From Archilochus colubris (lineage: Eukaryota > Chordata > Aves > Apodiformes > Trochilidae), in NCBI GenBank assembly GCA_023079485.1, contig CM041083.1, forward strand, positions 107,696,054 to 107,760,053: a stretch of 64,000 nt of DNA, read 5' to 3'. Below, piece after piece: positions 1-12,830 of this stretch. The notes beneath the pieces were generated by a model. The model was not told where the DNA came from. It was given only the letters and a program-made list of their open reading frames with translations, and ran no database searches. Made by a program: the position numbers and the translations under genes. How positions within the stretch are numbered: position 1 is the first letter of the stretch; every line of letters begins with the position of its first letter.

Positions 1-1220
1 TTTGTTTGGTGGTGGTTTTTTTTTTTTAGCTCCTTATGGTCATAAAGCCGTATCACTTATTAAGTGCTCTAAATCAGAGGCGTCTTCCATAAGTTCAGCT
101 ATGCAGTTATGCATTTAATCACTGAAATGTGAAACAGGGACTATTTAATGTGAACCACATTATGAGACCATGATCAGGAAAATGGGAAGCGGCGTTGGCC
201 ACCAGGCTTCTCCTGCAGGGATTGGTGTTGGAGGAATGGCATTTGGTATTGCTTCTCTGCTTTTGCTTCCCCACGTGTAACCTGAGATCTTCATCCATCT
301 CACAGTGACAGAAGAAGTTTTAAGGATTAGAAAGCAACTTGTGGTTTATCAGAAACAGCTGCGTAGGATACGGTTCACTTGCGACAGAGGGATCAGCCAT
401 GCTTTGTCATGTCTGGGCTCTGGTAGGTGTTTCTTGTCCTGACAGCCTGTTTGGGCCACATCTGGGTGGAAAGGACCCCCACTGTCCAGCAGCTGTCACA
501 TTGGCTTCCTCTGTGAGGGGCTGTGAGTAGCCATCAGCTTCTGTCAACATGAAGTGAGGGCCTTGCTGGTCTGAACAGGGTTCCCATCTGCCACAGTGGC
601 TGCACACCAGGCTCCCCATGCCCTCATGGGACAGGCACTGAAAAACTTCTCTCCTGATCATACCTTGGGTTCAAAGAGCTTTCCTGCTAAATGCTGGGTG
701 GTGTTTGAACATGTCAATCTTACCTTATAAACAGGGGTCAAAAAGCCCTCCTCTGAAAAATAGCTGATATTTGGAAGGTAATACTTGATGAGCATTTTTC
801 ATGTCAATGGCAAGGCAAACCCATCTGGCCTAGAGACACTCCTTCTCTTTGCAGGGAATGTCTCTGTCCCAGAGGCTGTTTTTGACAAGCTCATAAGGAT
901 TTCTTTTGGAACCTTTTCAGTGCACTCTCACGTATCTCTGCATCTGGCTTTCTGCCACGACTGCTTCCATTAGTCTCTGTGTAATCTCTCTTGACTTGTG
1001 TAGATATCTTCAGAGGCTAGGGAGGTAAAAATGTGTTTCTTTCCCTTGGGGGATGCAGTTATGGCTACCCCATTAATTAGTTGACCAAGAGAGCACTGAA
1101 AGGTCACTGGAATTCATTTCTTTCCGACAAAAGCGAGACAGATCCCCTCCATGACCCTCTCAAGAGAAGCCTTGCGTTCATTGCTGTGAATGGGGATGTG
1201 CTGTAGCCACACAGGCTGCA

Positions 1221-1272
1221 CTCTGACCCTGTGCCACCCTTTTCCCAGGCTGTCCTCTGACCCTGTGCCACC
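1221..1272. repeat. 18-bp direct repeat, period 34
   Basis: The 18 bases starting CTCTGACCCTG occur at 1221-1238 and identically at 1255-1272. The sequence just before each copy (AGGCTG) is also shared, so this looks like a small local tandem duplication. Confidence 0.8.
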
Positions 1273-4200
1273 TATGTGTTGTAGAAATCCTGCTGCTTTG
1301 TATATACAGCATCAAGAGAAAATGAAATTTGTGGGGGTTTCTTTTCAGAGTGGCTGGGTAGGGGCAGAATTGTAACACCCTCCTTTCCTCAAAATCTGCT
1401 TTTTTGAGACTGCTGGTCACTGTCCTCTAAAGTTCTGTCCATTTCAGATGACAGAGATGCTGGCATGTAAGAATATGTCTGACTTCCAGATGTTTGAAAA
1501 GGGAGTGAAGCAGAACATTAGAGGGAAGGGGGAAGCTGGCTCTGTGGAAACATTGGAGCAGAACTATGTCCATGAAAGCACAGCAGTAGTTGCCCATGAA
1601 GTCTGGCATGAAGCTACCCACAAATGCAATGTGAAGTAAAAAGCATGTTGAAGAAAGATATGGCTGAGAATGGCTCTCCTCCAGTGAAGCTGAGCTGCTC
1701 TATGGAAATGGACATTATCAGACAAGCTGTTGGTCATGTGTTAAATCAGCAGTTTCTTTTCTTCCTGACTGAAGTAAGAGGAAACGGGAGGAAAAATTGC
1801 AGAAATTTGGGGAATGTCATACTGTGGGGAAAGGCACTAAGGCAGAGGATGAGGAAGCCCTGAGGAGTCCATTCATACAGTCTTGCAATATTTAGTCTTA
1901 AAGCCTTCATGTGGCCTGCCCTCACTGTTAGCAACCCTGTAGCATGTCCTTACCAGTGCCTCCACACATGAAAACTCCTTCTCTCTGTGGAAACGCTGAA
2001 ACAGTTGGCAGCTGAGTTGGGCTGTCTGCAGCAGCATCAATATTTGCATGACTCCTCCTGACATTTCGTGTCTTCTGCACTGGGAAGCTCCAGCAAGGAT
2101 GTCAGAGAGAGCTCACAAAATTTACATCCCTTGAAGTGACTGCTGATGGCTCCCTGAGCATCTTGTCTAGGGCAGCCCTCAACCTCCTGCGGTGTGCTTT
2201 GTGCCTCCCCACTCTCTGCAGACTCTCCATGTATGTACAGACACTGGAGCCCCTTAAAGGGATCCCAGCAATCATCCAGCCCAACTTCCTATAGATTAGC
2301 CCCAGTCTTCTCTTCAGAAGTAGCTGTATCAATGTTTTGTTGAGATAGTGCATACTTCTAAGAGAAGGGGAAAAAATTCAAGATCTACATTAATCTCTGT
2401 GAGATAAGATGTTTCCATCATTACTTTACCACACCTAAAAAAAAAAAAAAAAACAAGGATTGTGTTTATAGCCTGAGTTTGCCCAATTTACCTTTTGGGA
2501 AGCTAATTTTTATTTTATTAGATTAAAGAGCTTTCTGTATCAGAAATCTTTTCCTCATGTAGGTACTTGCAGAAAATCATCGTCAGTGCTTAGCATTTTC
2601 CTAATCAAATATTTTGAGCTTCTGTCAGTTACTATGACAAACAGCTCTTAGACCTCAGAGTGTTCCTGAAGCTCTTTTCAGAACCTTTTCCAATTTTTTT
2701 AACATAATTTTTTAATTACTGGCAGCAGAAATGGATACAGTAATCTAATAATAGTCCCCTGTGCCTTGGACAGGTGTAATTAATACCTTTTCTTTCTGTA
2801 GCAAGTACATCCTGCTTATGCATTGAGGGATTATGTTTAAGTTGGCTGTGGCATCAGGAGGACTTATGTTCATTTGCTTATCTAAAGTACTTCTGAATCC
2901 TTTTCTGCATTGCTGGAGACTGTCATCTTTGGGTTGTAGGGAATGGCAAGATTTTCTTTTTATCCTCTGGCAATTTGATTCTTTCTGTTCAGGGTACCTT
3001 GAATCTGAAGTATTTGAGTGAGCATACTCAGAGCTTCTTTCTTATTTCGAGGAGTTTATATTTCTTCAGGGCTGATTTCAAGCTTTCCTGACTGTGTCTA
3101 GTCTGCCAACAAAGAAAGTGGCCTCCTGCCTACTGAGACACTTACCCTCTGCTTGTCTCTACAGCAGCTGGTTTTATGTATTGCTAAGCTCAAAATTCTT
3201 GGCTTACACTGTCAGAGACTCAGAAGAAAAGAAAATACTTTTAACAGAGCAGATTCCTGTTTTGAATGCTGCTTTTACTCAAGTCAGAGCAAATACCAAA
3301 GAAAAACCATATATTCAAGCTATGCTACAAAGAGTAGATACAAAAACTGTCTGAGACTGAACGTTGCCACTCAAGTGTGAAGCAAAGAAATTATACTGCT
3401 CATTTAACATGAAACTAACTGTTACTAGTTACATGAAATGTAGAGCTACTGAGAAGGAGAAGCCTTTTTACAGTGCATATATGTGCTGCATATACATGCA
3501 CATATTTAACTTGACCTCTGTCCCCCTTATTCCATTAGAAGGAAGCATACAAGGCAAATATAAAAGGTACTAGATGGCCATCAGCAAAGAGTCATCCTTT
3601 TCTATCCTTGAAAAATGGGACAGGTCTTATTCTTGTTGAGGAGTCTTCCTTTACACATTGCTGTGGGTCTTGATGATTGCTGGTTTTCATGAAGTGAATG
3701 GTCAGCAAGTAGTTACCTTCTTGATATGCTCTCAGAAATGCTCTGCGGTTTTCTTTCGAAGTGGTTCTTGAAAGACTAATTGGATGGGAACACCCATTAG
3801 GGAACTGGGAAGCCAAGTGGGATAGTTGAAGAGTCTCCCACCAAAAATGCCAACCCCGCAGCCTCTTCAGACAGTTTCTCTGAATGAGGAGGTACAGACC
3901 ACAATGTAATTTGACAAATGCTTAACATTAAACGTTACTTTTCTTACAGTTTCATTGTGTTCAGTTAAGTTTATATTTCTGTGATACTGTCTTATATGTG
4001 ACTGATAGTCCTAATGGAAGAGATTTCTTTCCATTCTCAGTAGGACATGTGTGGTTCTTCCTAGTGGTGCACAGTTTATTGATTCTTGGTGTCAGTTTGC
4101 TTGAATGATCCTTTTCTTTAATGCTTTATTTCTTAAGATATTGGAACTTGCTGTATATGTAACTACTGAATATATAAATTATTCAATTTCTGTAGTGTAA

Positions 4201-4866
4201 AAGCTGTAAGAACAGAGAGAATAAACACTACCCAGTGGATGAAGCTGGCATTTTCTTATTCTCGGATTCAGATGTGAAAAACAACTTCTTGTGTGTCTTG
4301 CTGGTTGGTTGCCTAAACTGAGATACCCTTGAAGGGATTGCTTTCAGGGCTGCGTTGACAATTGTGCAGGCTTCAAAGTTAATTCTGTTTAATATGATTT
4401 GAATTGGCCACCCAAAATCACCAGCTGGTTTTGAAAACTAAGCTCAGATTTTTGTGGTGAGAGCAGTCCTAAATACAAAGCAAGCTGCAAGTAATGCCAG
4501 ACAGCTATCACTGAAAGGAAGGAAGGAAGAAAATTAATTCATTGCATGAGCTGCCTTGGGCACTTCAAAAAAGGGCTGAAGATGGGCTTGCACTAATGAT
4601 GGTTGTAAAATGCCTACATGTTCTGTCTCTTTTTCTCATTCTCCTAGCTAAGCTTAAACCAGGGAGTAATAGTTTGTGGGTTAAGGTGCAGAGATCCAAG
4701 TCTCAGGCCTTGGCATTGACTGTCCCCTCAGCTGCACCCTCTTGCCTGTTGTTCTGAACTTCATCTGAATGGTCACGGTGCACCAGGCCTCCAATGGCAC
4801 AGACTGTACTGAGGGAAGGCACTGCTGCCTGACATCATCTTCAGCAGAAGCAGGCTCTAGCAGAAG

Positions 4867-4922
4867 AAAAAAAAAAAAAAAGAGAAAGAAAAATAAAATA
4901 AAAGAAGATGAAAGAAAAAAAA
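4867..4922. repeat. A-rich low-complexity tract
   Basis: Nearly pure A with scattered G and T over about 55 bases (AAAAGAGAAAGAAAAATAAAA pattern). It could be a decayed poly-A tail, but no recognisable retroposed body lies next to it. Confidence 0.8.
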
Positions 4923-5657
4923 GTTGGGAGGTTCACTCCAATAGCTGAAGTTGCTTCTCTTGTGCTATGTTGGTCTCCTAGCCAAATCCCACAGTGCTTG
5001 CTGGATTCTTACTCAATCCAGTTTCCTCTCAATTCATCTGGAGCTCCCTTTGGCAGACGTCTTCAGGAACTGCCTTAAAGTTAGGAGAGAATTTGCAGAA
5101 GGAAACAATTCAAGTGGTTGGATAAGTGGGAAAAACTCTAAAAACCCTCAAAATGTCATACCCTGATTTTGCAAGGTCACGTGCCATCTTCTGTTCTCTG
5201 TAAAGTTAAACATGTTTTAACATTATTTGCCAGATGGGGCCATTAATATGAAGCTGGTTTTCTGGATTTATTGCAAGCATCTGATGTGAGTATTGTTGAA
5301 GACCTCTTGACTTGTAACTCAGCAACCAGGCCATTGAGAAAACACATTTTCCAGTGAACAGGAAGGCTTGTGCCATTGAGCTGCTTCCTTTTGCCAAGAT
5401 ACAGCCTGTGCAAAGATATCCGATCTGGCAAGCAAGAGATCAGATGCTGAACTCAGACCTGGGTTCCTTAAGTGCTAATATACAGTGTGACTGAATCCAC
5501 TGCTGGTCATGGTTGCTGGTTTTTAGAATTGTGATGTGTCCTAAGCTGGTCGAAGCTCGTGATTCCCCAGGGAAATCTAGGCAGACAATACAACCATGAT
5601 TTGAGTAAAGCTCTTTGCAGCTTGGGGATGGGGGGAATAACCAATCAGAAAAACAGG

Positions 5658-5775
5658 ATCATATAATGTTTTGGATTAGAAGGAACACTAAGGATCATCC
5701 AGTTCCAACTTCCCTGCCAATCTCCCACCTTCTACTAGACTGGGTTGCTCCAAGTTTTCAAAGCAGACTTCTAGC
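5658..5775 (-). mobile_element. CR1 LINE 3'-end fragment
   Basis: Read on the + strand this starts ATCATATAATG, followed by a diverged form of the usual reverse complement of the CR1 3' end: GAAGGAACACTAAGGATCATCCAG, TTCCAACTTCCCTGCCAA, then CTAGACTGGGTTGCTCCAAG. CR1 is the dominant bird LINE and is typically 5'-truncated, as here. Divergence suggests an old insertion. The right boundary is approximate. Confidence 0.85.
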
Positions 5776-7609
5776 ACCGAGGGGTGTTTTTGCAGGGTTA
5801 GTCCAAAGGTAAAAGATCTCTGTAAGACTGAGCTACAGGCTAACAAAAGATCTAAACAAACAGACCTTTGCATGTTCACTGGGTAAGAAGCATCTTTTTC
5901 TCACTGGCAAAAGCACTACTTCCTGAACTTGTGATCTTTCCAAGTGTCACTGTGAGGGTTATGAATAGCCAGCAGAAGGGGAGGGGAAGAAGATGACTTT
6001 GACTTCTGCCCACCAAGCACCTTGAAATTCCTCCTGCCTGGTGCAATAGATGCATCACTGGCCCCATGGGCTCGGTGTGTTGTTGGGGTGTAAGTCTGGG
6101 GAGCTGCCTGGCATGAACTGTGCATCTTGCATGGACATATGGACGCTATCCTGAGGCATTCCTATGATGTGTGTGAGCCACCTTCCATGCTTTGTTACAA
6201 TTTTGCATTTCAAGGCATGACTGATTTTACAAAGAGGATGGAAAAGAGGTTTTCTCTAGATGCAGCAGTGATCTAGCAACCAAAGCCCTGGATCCCAGAT
6301 TTCTCCAGGCAATGTTTGGTCCTTTAAACTGTGTCTTCTTGCCTTTTTCTCAGGGCCTTGCTGTGACTGTTTTTGTGCAGTTTGGTGCCAGCCGGTTCCA
6401 CCTCCCCGCCTCTCTCTCTCTTGCAGATTCACAAACCCTTCTAAAACACTAGCTGGCAAAAATCCTCCGCCCATGTGTGTCAAACACGTGCCTTTGTTTG
6501 GGTGATGACACGTGCCTGTATTTGCTGATGGTGTTTTAGCTGCTTAGTTCTGTAAGCAATGTCACCGTCTTCTCCAAGGATCTGTGAAGAGTGGTGTTTG
6601 CACTTCCCCCTCACCTCCACTTCAGGAGGCTTTTGCCCAACCTCAACTATTTTAGTGCGACGATCGAGAGAAGCAGCAATTGCTCATATGATGTGTCACA
6701 CCATAAACTTCAGGAAAGTAATTCATTCCAACAGTGTAATTCTAGGACTCGGGAACCAAAAATATGGCCTATTACTCATCTTTGTATCTCATAACACAGA
6801 ATAACCTGGACCATTTATTTAATTACACAGCAAGGGCTTAGCCAAAAGCAAAGTGTTCAATGTCAAGAACCACTGTTGCCACATATTTGGAGTAATTGCT
6901 TTCTTTATCTTTTATTTTTTTAATTCTGGGCTAATATTGGCCAAGAATTCAAGTCAAGAGATAGGCATGATTCAGAGACAAAGAGCCCCTGCTTGAATGT
7001 TGGGAGAGCAAAACTGAATAATTCACATGTCTTGAGTAGGCGATGGAAGCTTGAATGTGTTTATTTTATGGTTATCTAACATCTACAGTATTCTATCTTC
7101 TGAATGCTTCTTCTTTCTGCGTGAATGAAATTTTCAGGTCCATGCATTTACATCTACACTGTGCAGGAGGCTGTGGATATTAAATGCATCAGGGCACATT
7201 CGGGCTTCACTTATCTAACTTAGGTGAACTCATAATCAGGGATATTTAGCTAACACTGGAGCAAGTGAGTTCTGTCTTTGAACCATAGATTTTCTCTATA
7301 TGCTTCAGAGTAGCCTGTAAATCAGAGGAAAGTCAAAGAAACCCAAATAAGCAAAAAAACCCCACAGTAGCTCTGCTTGAGAGTGCTCATCTTGTTACAA
7401 GAACCTTGTACTGCAGGATGCATTTCATCTAGGAAAGCTAAGTCATCCTACAGGCAAGCAAAAAGAACTGCAGTGCAAGGGAAAGGGCACTGACTGGGAG
7501 GACTGAAGATTAAGTGAAAAGAGTAGCAAGGAAGAAGACCCAGGAGCAAAACAAAAGCTAGAAGCTACTATGGAGAACATCCATATGAAAACTGCTAGGC
7601 TGCTTGGGT

Positions 7610-8690
7610 TGTGGTGGGCTGACTCTGGCTGCACACTAGGTGCCCACTAAAGCTGCTCTATTACTCCCTGCTTCAACTGGACAGGGGAGAGAAAATAACA
7701 ACAAAGGCTCATGGGTCAACATAAGGATGGGGAGAGATCACTCACCAGTTACCATAATGGACAAAACAGGCTCAACTTGTGGAAATTAGTTTAATTTATT
7801 AACAATCAAATTAGAGAAGAGTATTGAGAAATAAATACTAAGTCTTCAAAAACACCTTTGCTCACCCTTCCCTTCTTCCTGGGACCCTTTACTTCAAATT
7901 TCTTTACATCCTTCCCTCATCATTGCAGGGGTTTGGGGAATGATGATTATGGTCAGTTCATCACACAGTGTTTCCTCTGCTCCTTTCTCCTTCAGGATGG
8001 GACTCCTCACACTCTTCCCCTGCTCCTTTGTGGGGTTCCTCCTACAGGAGACAGTCTTCCACAAACTTCTCCAATGTGAGTTCTTCCCATAGGCTGCAGT
8101 TTGGGTCCCTTCCACAGGGTGCAGTCCTTTAAGAACAGGCTGCTCTTGAAGGGGTTCCCCACAGGCTCATAAGTCCTGCCAGAAAACCTGCTCCAGTGTG
8201 GGCTCTTCTCTCTGTAGGCTCACAGGTACTGCCAGGAGCCAGATCCAGTGAGGGGTTCCCACCACATCACAGCCTCCTATGGGCATCCACCTGCTTCAGC
8301 GTGGGATCCTCCACAGGCTTCAGGGTCTCTTTTCCATCATTAATCTCCATGGGCTTCAGGGGCACAGCCTGTCTCACCGTGGGCTGCAGGGGAAACTCTG
8401 CTCCAGTGCCTGGAGCACCTTCTCTCCCTCCTTCACTGATCTGTGTGTCTGTAGATCTGTTTCTCTTACGTATTCTTGCTAGCATCTCCTGCTGCAATTG
8501 TGCAGGGTTTGTTTTTTGTTTGTTTGTTTGTTTATCTTCAAATGTTATCACAGAGGTTTTACCACTGTCACTGATGGGCCATCTGGCATTGGCTGTATTG
8601 GACATGGAGGGAGCTTCGAACAACTCACAGAAACCACCTCTGTAGGCCCCTGGCTACCAAAACAAAACCTTGCGTAGCCTTACCTGGTGT
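7610..8690 (-). mobile_element. probable solo LTR of an avian endogenous retrovirus
   Basis: On the - strand this resembles a long avian LTR that I recall only by pattern. The 5' part has TTTTGTTTTGGTAGCCAGG and GGTTTCTGTGAG, then AGCCAATGCCAGATGGC. The middle is a GC-rich run of CTGCAG/CTGTGG-type segments. The 3' part holds an AATAAATTAAACTAATTTCC block (AATAAA signal) and ends ..CAGCCCACCACA, so the terminal CA is at 7611-7610. No gag, pol or env reading frame adjoins it, so it is a solo LTR or an isolated relic. ORFs of 149 codons (+, 8196-8645) and 118 codons (-, 8267-8623) lie in its middle and are not considered genes. Internal 3' features are clear. The 5' edge near 8690 is an estimate. 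Confidence 0.7.
8510..8533. repeat. (TTTG)n microsatellite
   Basis: A short run of about five TTTG units inside the LTR-like element. It is an ordinary simple repeat. Confidence 0.8.
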
Positions 8691-11564
8691 TTTACTCTTC
8701 TCTTTCCCCTATGCAAAGCTTGTTACTGAAACAAAACTGTTATTTCCACCTTTGTCAGCTCTGTCAGCTATGCTGGTGGATCTCTTGGACCCAAAGCAAG
8801 GGGCCTTCAAGAGGGAAAAGTAGCTCAGAATCAAGTGTGGGTCTGAAAGCAGCTTTGCTTGTTTGCTAGGATAGCAGTAGAGTTGGTCTGTTGACCAAGT
8901 ACCTGTCAAAATCAAGGAGAAAATTTATTCTTAAGACACAGGAAGCAAATTCTTTTTGACAGTGAAAAAAACATCAAGTACTCACATAGCTGGCTCCATC
9001 TCCTGGATTCAGATGGTTGCTCCCATCTCCACAGCCATGCTCAGCTTGGGCAGCAGATGTGCACACATGTAGTACTCTGGGTATTTTTGGTCAGTGAATT
9101 AGGAATGATTTAGGAATATGGAGAACAGATTACTTCTCCATACTGTTCATACTACATGTTTTGTATGTGGCAGCTGTGGAAAATACCAGGTTTGGTTGTG
9201 GCTTTTTAAAAATTTTTGCAGAGATTATGTTGTGCTGCCAGCAAACAATCTGGCATCTCATGTTTCTATAACCCATGAATTTGTCCTCACCAGAATAACT
9301 TCTGTGGTTTGCTGTCTAAATAATCCATGTCAGCCTCTGTGTTTTCAGTTCTACCTCATTAGATGGAAGAAAATACCAATTTAAGACTGTTTCCTTGGTG
9401 AACCACCTGAGGCTTCAAAAAATGGTGAAGCTAAGCTCTGATTTACCTGTTGTTTTATCTTATGACTAAATGATCATTCTTTAATGTTACTAGTCAGGAA
9501 TGTAGCTTCCAGGCATTTGTGGTCCTGATGCTGCTCTGGGCTTCACCCAGGCAACTGTCTCATGTGTGATGTTCAGCCCTATCTCTTTATCAACAGTATT
9601 TCATCACGATAATATTTTAGCAGCAGAAATGGATCCAGCTAATAACATGTTCAGCAATACTGGCTTCTGATTCTTAGGACAGACTATGAAGCCCCAGTTC
9701 TTGAAGTTTTATTCTTCAGTTCATCTGCTGATAAAACTTGACTTTGATTTAAGGCATTCATGTCAAAGGGTATGGATTTATTTTTGTTGTCATATTTCCA
9801 GAGCATATTTTTTGTGGCTTTTGTTCTCTAAAGGAAAACCAAAAATGTTCACTAATTTAACCTTTCCTTTGCTTGCAGAGAAAATAAAGGTAAGGCTAGT
9901 CAGACTGGGAGCTGTCTTGTGCTTGATGGGTTCTTGGCACTTTCTCAAGCTAGGAAGGCAGCCAGATATGTTTGGAATAGGTTTTGTTTTCCTGTTCCTG
10001 AAGCCCATCAGCCTGCAGTGCTGTGGATTGTCACAATGTAGTTGACCATAGTTGAAAAGGGATGTTTTATGAGCTGGACATGGAGAAAAGCTTCTTAGGC
10101 TTATGCTTTTGTCTAAGATTAAGGCTAAGGTAAGTAAAACTCTGAGGTTTTCCCCACATTTTTTACTCCTTCTCATTATAAGAGTAAGGTAATGCAGGAG
10201 ATCTTCCAAGGCCAAAGCACAGCAGGGAGCAGAGATGCAGACGCAGCATCTTTGTGGTGCATCTGGAGGGGCAGATGTAGCATTTTCTGTGTGTTTTGTT
10301 GGACCTGTACTCCTGCAAACAAGACCCTTTCTCATCATGTAAAATTCAGTATCATGCAGAAATACCAAGAACTGTGTCCCCCTGCCTCATCCTGACAAAC
10401 AAGCGGCTGTCACTTGGGTAATGATGTGTGAGCTGCGGGGTCTGGGTGGGTGTGCTGAAGGATTCCCTTTGTTTTAGAGCTCTGAGGAAAGGAGGAGCCT
10501 GGGAGGAGAGTTTTGTGGTGTCCTCTGTAGCTCAGCCTGGCACAAGCTGTTAAATCTTTGCCTTGTGCAGATGACCTGGAAGTCTGCAGCACCCAATCTT
10601 AATAAGGAATCTCAATAAATAAGTAAGTGTCTATAAACTTGAGGCAGAAAAAGGCAGATACTTTTATTGCAGCTATGTAGTAAGTCTGTTAAGAGAATAA
10701 AAGGGACCAGAGTGTTTAGGTGTAGAAAAGAGTGATATCCTAGCCAGTTTCATCTTTTTCTTCTCATGTGATATTCTGCATCAGCAATGAGAGGGAAAGC
10801 ACTTGGATAGGCATGGGCAGGTGCTGGTCCATAGGTTGTGGTAGAGTCTCCTTATGTACTTTCGTGTATTTCAAGTGTTATGTACTTTCATGGTGGTCTT
10901 TAGTTGATTTGGAAAGCTCTATGCTGCTGAAACTTACACTAAGAAAAAAAAAAAGCTTTGACTTCTTGGAGTTTGCAGAGTTGCTCAGTTCTAGGAGTCA
11001 TGAGGGCTTCATCTTTCATATACAGTTTAAAAGAGAAAAAAGAAACGTGCCAAGCGAATGGTACAAAAATTATTTTGTTTTTTGTAGTATGCTTTTGTTC
11101 TGTTTAATCACGCAAAACTAACACTTGGCTAGAGTTTAAGAAACTTGTCATGGAAGCACATAATGTCAAGTGGTACACCCAAAGCCAGAAAAACCCAAAA
11201 ACGTCACTTAGAACTTGTAGACACCAGCCTGAAGACTTTCTGGGAAAACAGATAAAATGAATGCCCAGCATTAAATGTGCTAAATGTTTGGGAATGATAA
11301 ATGAGATTGTCTCCTCTCCTTTGTTACTTATTTCCTTGCAATAACTTCTGTCTGTCATTGTATGAGGGAAAAAACAGAAAGACATTGTCAGTGGGGTTGG
11401 AAAAACAGATTTCTCTGGCCTGGGCAGTTGCACCTGGAACCGTGGTGGATCAGTTGAGACTGACATCCTTTTGAATTTTTTTTTTTTTTCCATTATTTTT
11501 AGGTTGTTCATAGAAGGGTAAAGCAATGAACCATTGGTATGACTGCTAACTGTTTTTTCTTTAG

Positions 11565-11857
11565 GTGGCAGTAAAAGTAATTGACAAGAAAAGAGCCAAA
11601 AAGGACACCTATGTCACCAAGAATCTACGACGTGAAGGGCAGATCCAGCAAATGATCCGCCACCCAAATATTGCTCAGCTGCTGGATATACTGGAAACTG
11701 AAAACAGCTACTACCTTGTCATGGAGCTGTGCCCTGGTGGCAACTTGATGCACAAGATCTATGAGAAAAAAAGGCTTGAGGAGCACGAAGCACGCAAATA
11801 CATCCGGCAGCTTATCCTAGCAGTTGAACACCTTCACCGGGCAGGAGTAGTTCACAG
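11565..11857 (+). CDS. HUNK: HUNK exon 2: kinase N-lobe, Lys to HR of the HRD motif
   Basis: The exon opens at phase 0 right after the acceptor TTTTTTCTTTAG with VAVKVIDKKRAKKDTYVTKN. K4 of this segment is the ATP-anchoring lysine, equivalent to human K91. E24, in LRREGQ, is the likely helix-C glutamate partner. The hinge reads LVMELCPGGNL. The exon ends at phase 2, splitting the Arg of VVHR (AG|A), before the donor GTAATC. At 293 nt it carries 97 full codons. Residues agree almost completely with human HUNK, for example in RREGQIQQMIRHPN and ILETENSYYLVM. The missing glycine-rich loop must be on exon 1 before the window. Confidence 0.98.
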
Positions 11858-12231
11858 GTAATCTTAAAAATGCTCTCTTTAAAATTTATCTCAGAGCCTC
11901 TAAGTGGTATTTTGGCATTCATTTACATAGTAAAGAGACTTCCTTATGAAAACATATTCCTGGCAGCTTTTTTGGCTAATATTTGTGATATTGTTTAGAT
12001 GCTCATATTTCAGACATTAGCAATTGTCTGCAGAAAGCATTCAAGTAAGTGTATACCTTCAAGAGAGCACACAGAAGCCAGGCTGACTCCATGTGCCTAA
12101 AGATAAGCCTGTGCTTTGCAAAAATAAGGTTCTTTCCCTGTAAGTAGCACAATTTTGCCTCTTGAAATCTCTGTACCAACATTAACTAATGAATCATTTC
12201 ACTATTGCTTTGAGGAGGTGGTTGTGTCTGT

Positions 12232-12345
12232 TGTTTTATTGGTGGAAACACAGTGATATAGAGAGATGAACTGATTTGCCCAAAGCCTCTCAATAACACA
12301 GCTGGGATGAAGCCTGAGTGGGACTGCAGAAATCCCTTGCTTCTT
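12232..12345 (-). mobile_element. MIR-like ancient SINE relic, antisense
   Basis: The + strand shows GATATAGAGAGATGAACTGATTTGCCCAAAG, then AACACAGCTGGGATGAAGCC. This parallels the reverse complement of the MIR/CORE-SINE body (cagagaggttaagtaacttgcccaaggtcacacagct). It is heavily diverged and the boundaries are soft. Confidence 0.6.
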
Positions 12346-12689
12346 CTCTGCTCTTTCCTTTTGTTATATTGCCTGGACAGGACCTCACATATCTGAAGAC
12401 TGTGAAGTACAGTGTGGAGCCATTCAATTAATTTCACAATATCTTCTCAGGAGAGAAGCAGAGCTGTTGCAATACATTGCTTTCTTTCTTTAGGACCTTT
12501 GTTCAATTGGTGTGTTAGCAGAAGGTGGATCTCCTTCCAGGAGTATGTTGTGGTGTTAAGATTTTACCTGGGCTCCAGGGGAAAGAGGATTAAGTTCATC
12601 AGAGAAAAGTCTGCAGGGGGTTGCTGAGTAAGGAGTAGCTTCATCCTCTTGAAGTCCCTGAGTAGCAAGTGGTAGAGGCTGGAAGAGTG

Positions 12690-12830
12690 CAGGTGGAGGT
12701 ATCACAGGTGATTCCCTGTTCCTGTACCTTTCTCTTCTTATGTGCTCTTGGCTGCTATGGAGACAGGAGGATGGTGGGCTGGGTGGACCTTTGCTCTGAC
12801 CCAGTATGTCACCTCTTCTGTTCTTAGGTA
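12690..12830 (+). mobile_element. ancient CR1-like LINE 3' end
   Basis: GAGACAGGAGGATGGTGGGC, then TGGACCTTTGCTCTGACCCA and GTATGTCACCTCTTCTGTTCTTA. This is the characteristic 3' end of old amniote CR1 families (tggacctttggtctgacccagtatggc...ttcttatgttctta), best known to me from turtles and old bird copies. The 5' limit is uncertain. Confidence 0.65.

Larger units (their letters stand above)
1..11564 (+). other. HUNK intron 1, 3' part
   Basis: No exon could be recognised here, and its right edge is the acceptor (TTTTTTCTTTAG) of HUNK exon 2. It contains an antisense CR1 fragment near 5.7 kb, a probable solo LTR at 7.6-8.7 kb, an A-rich stretch at 4867-4922, and an 18-bp direct repeat (1221-1238 and 1255-1272, period 34). 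ORFs here, including one of 192 codons on the - strand at 9790-10368, resemble no family I know. I saw nothing else in the long stretches between these items. Confidence 0.85.

Noticed and set aside
2235..2360. CR1-like wording (AATCATCCAGCCCAACTTCC)
   Set aside because: Flanking sequence does not follow the CR1 consensus and the similarity is limited to a short run. Too weak to call.
3473..3502. Imperfect palindrome GTGCATATATGTGC...CATGCAC
   Set aside because: The arms need gaps to pair and the stretch is an AT/GC alternating sequence. Not a convincing hairpin.
8196..8645. 149-codon + ORF and overlapping 118-codon - ORF
   Set aside because: Both lie in the GC-rich middle of the LTR-like element and contain no recognisable domain. 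Open frames on both strands point to composition, not coding.
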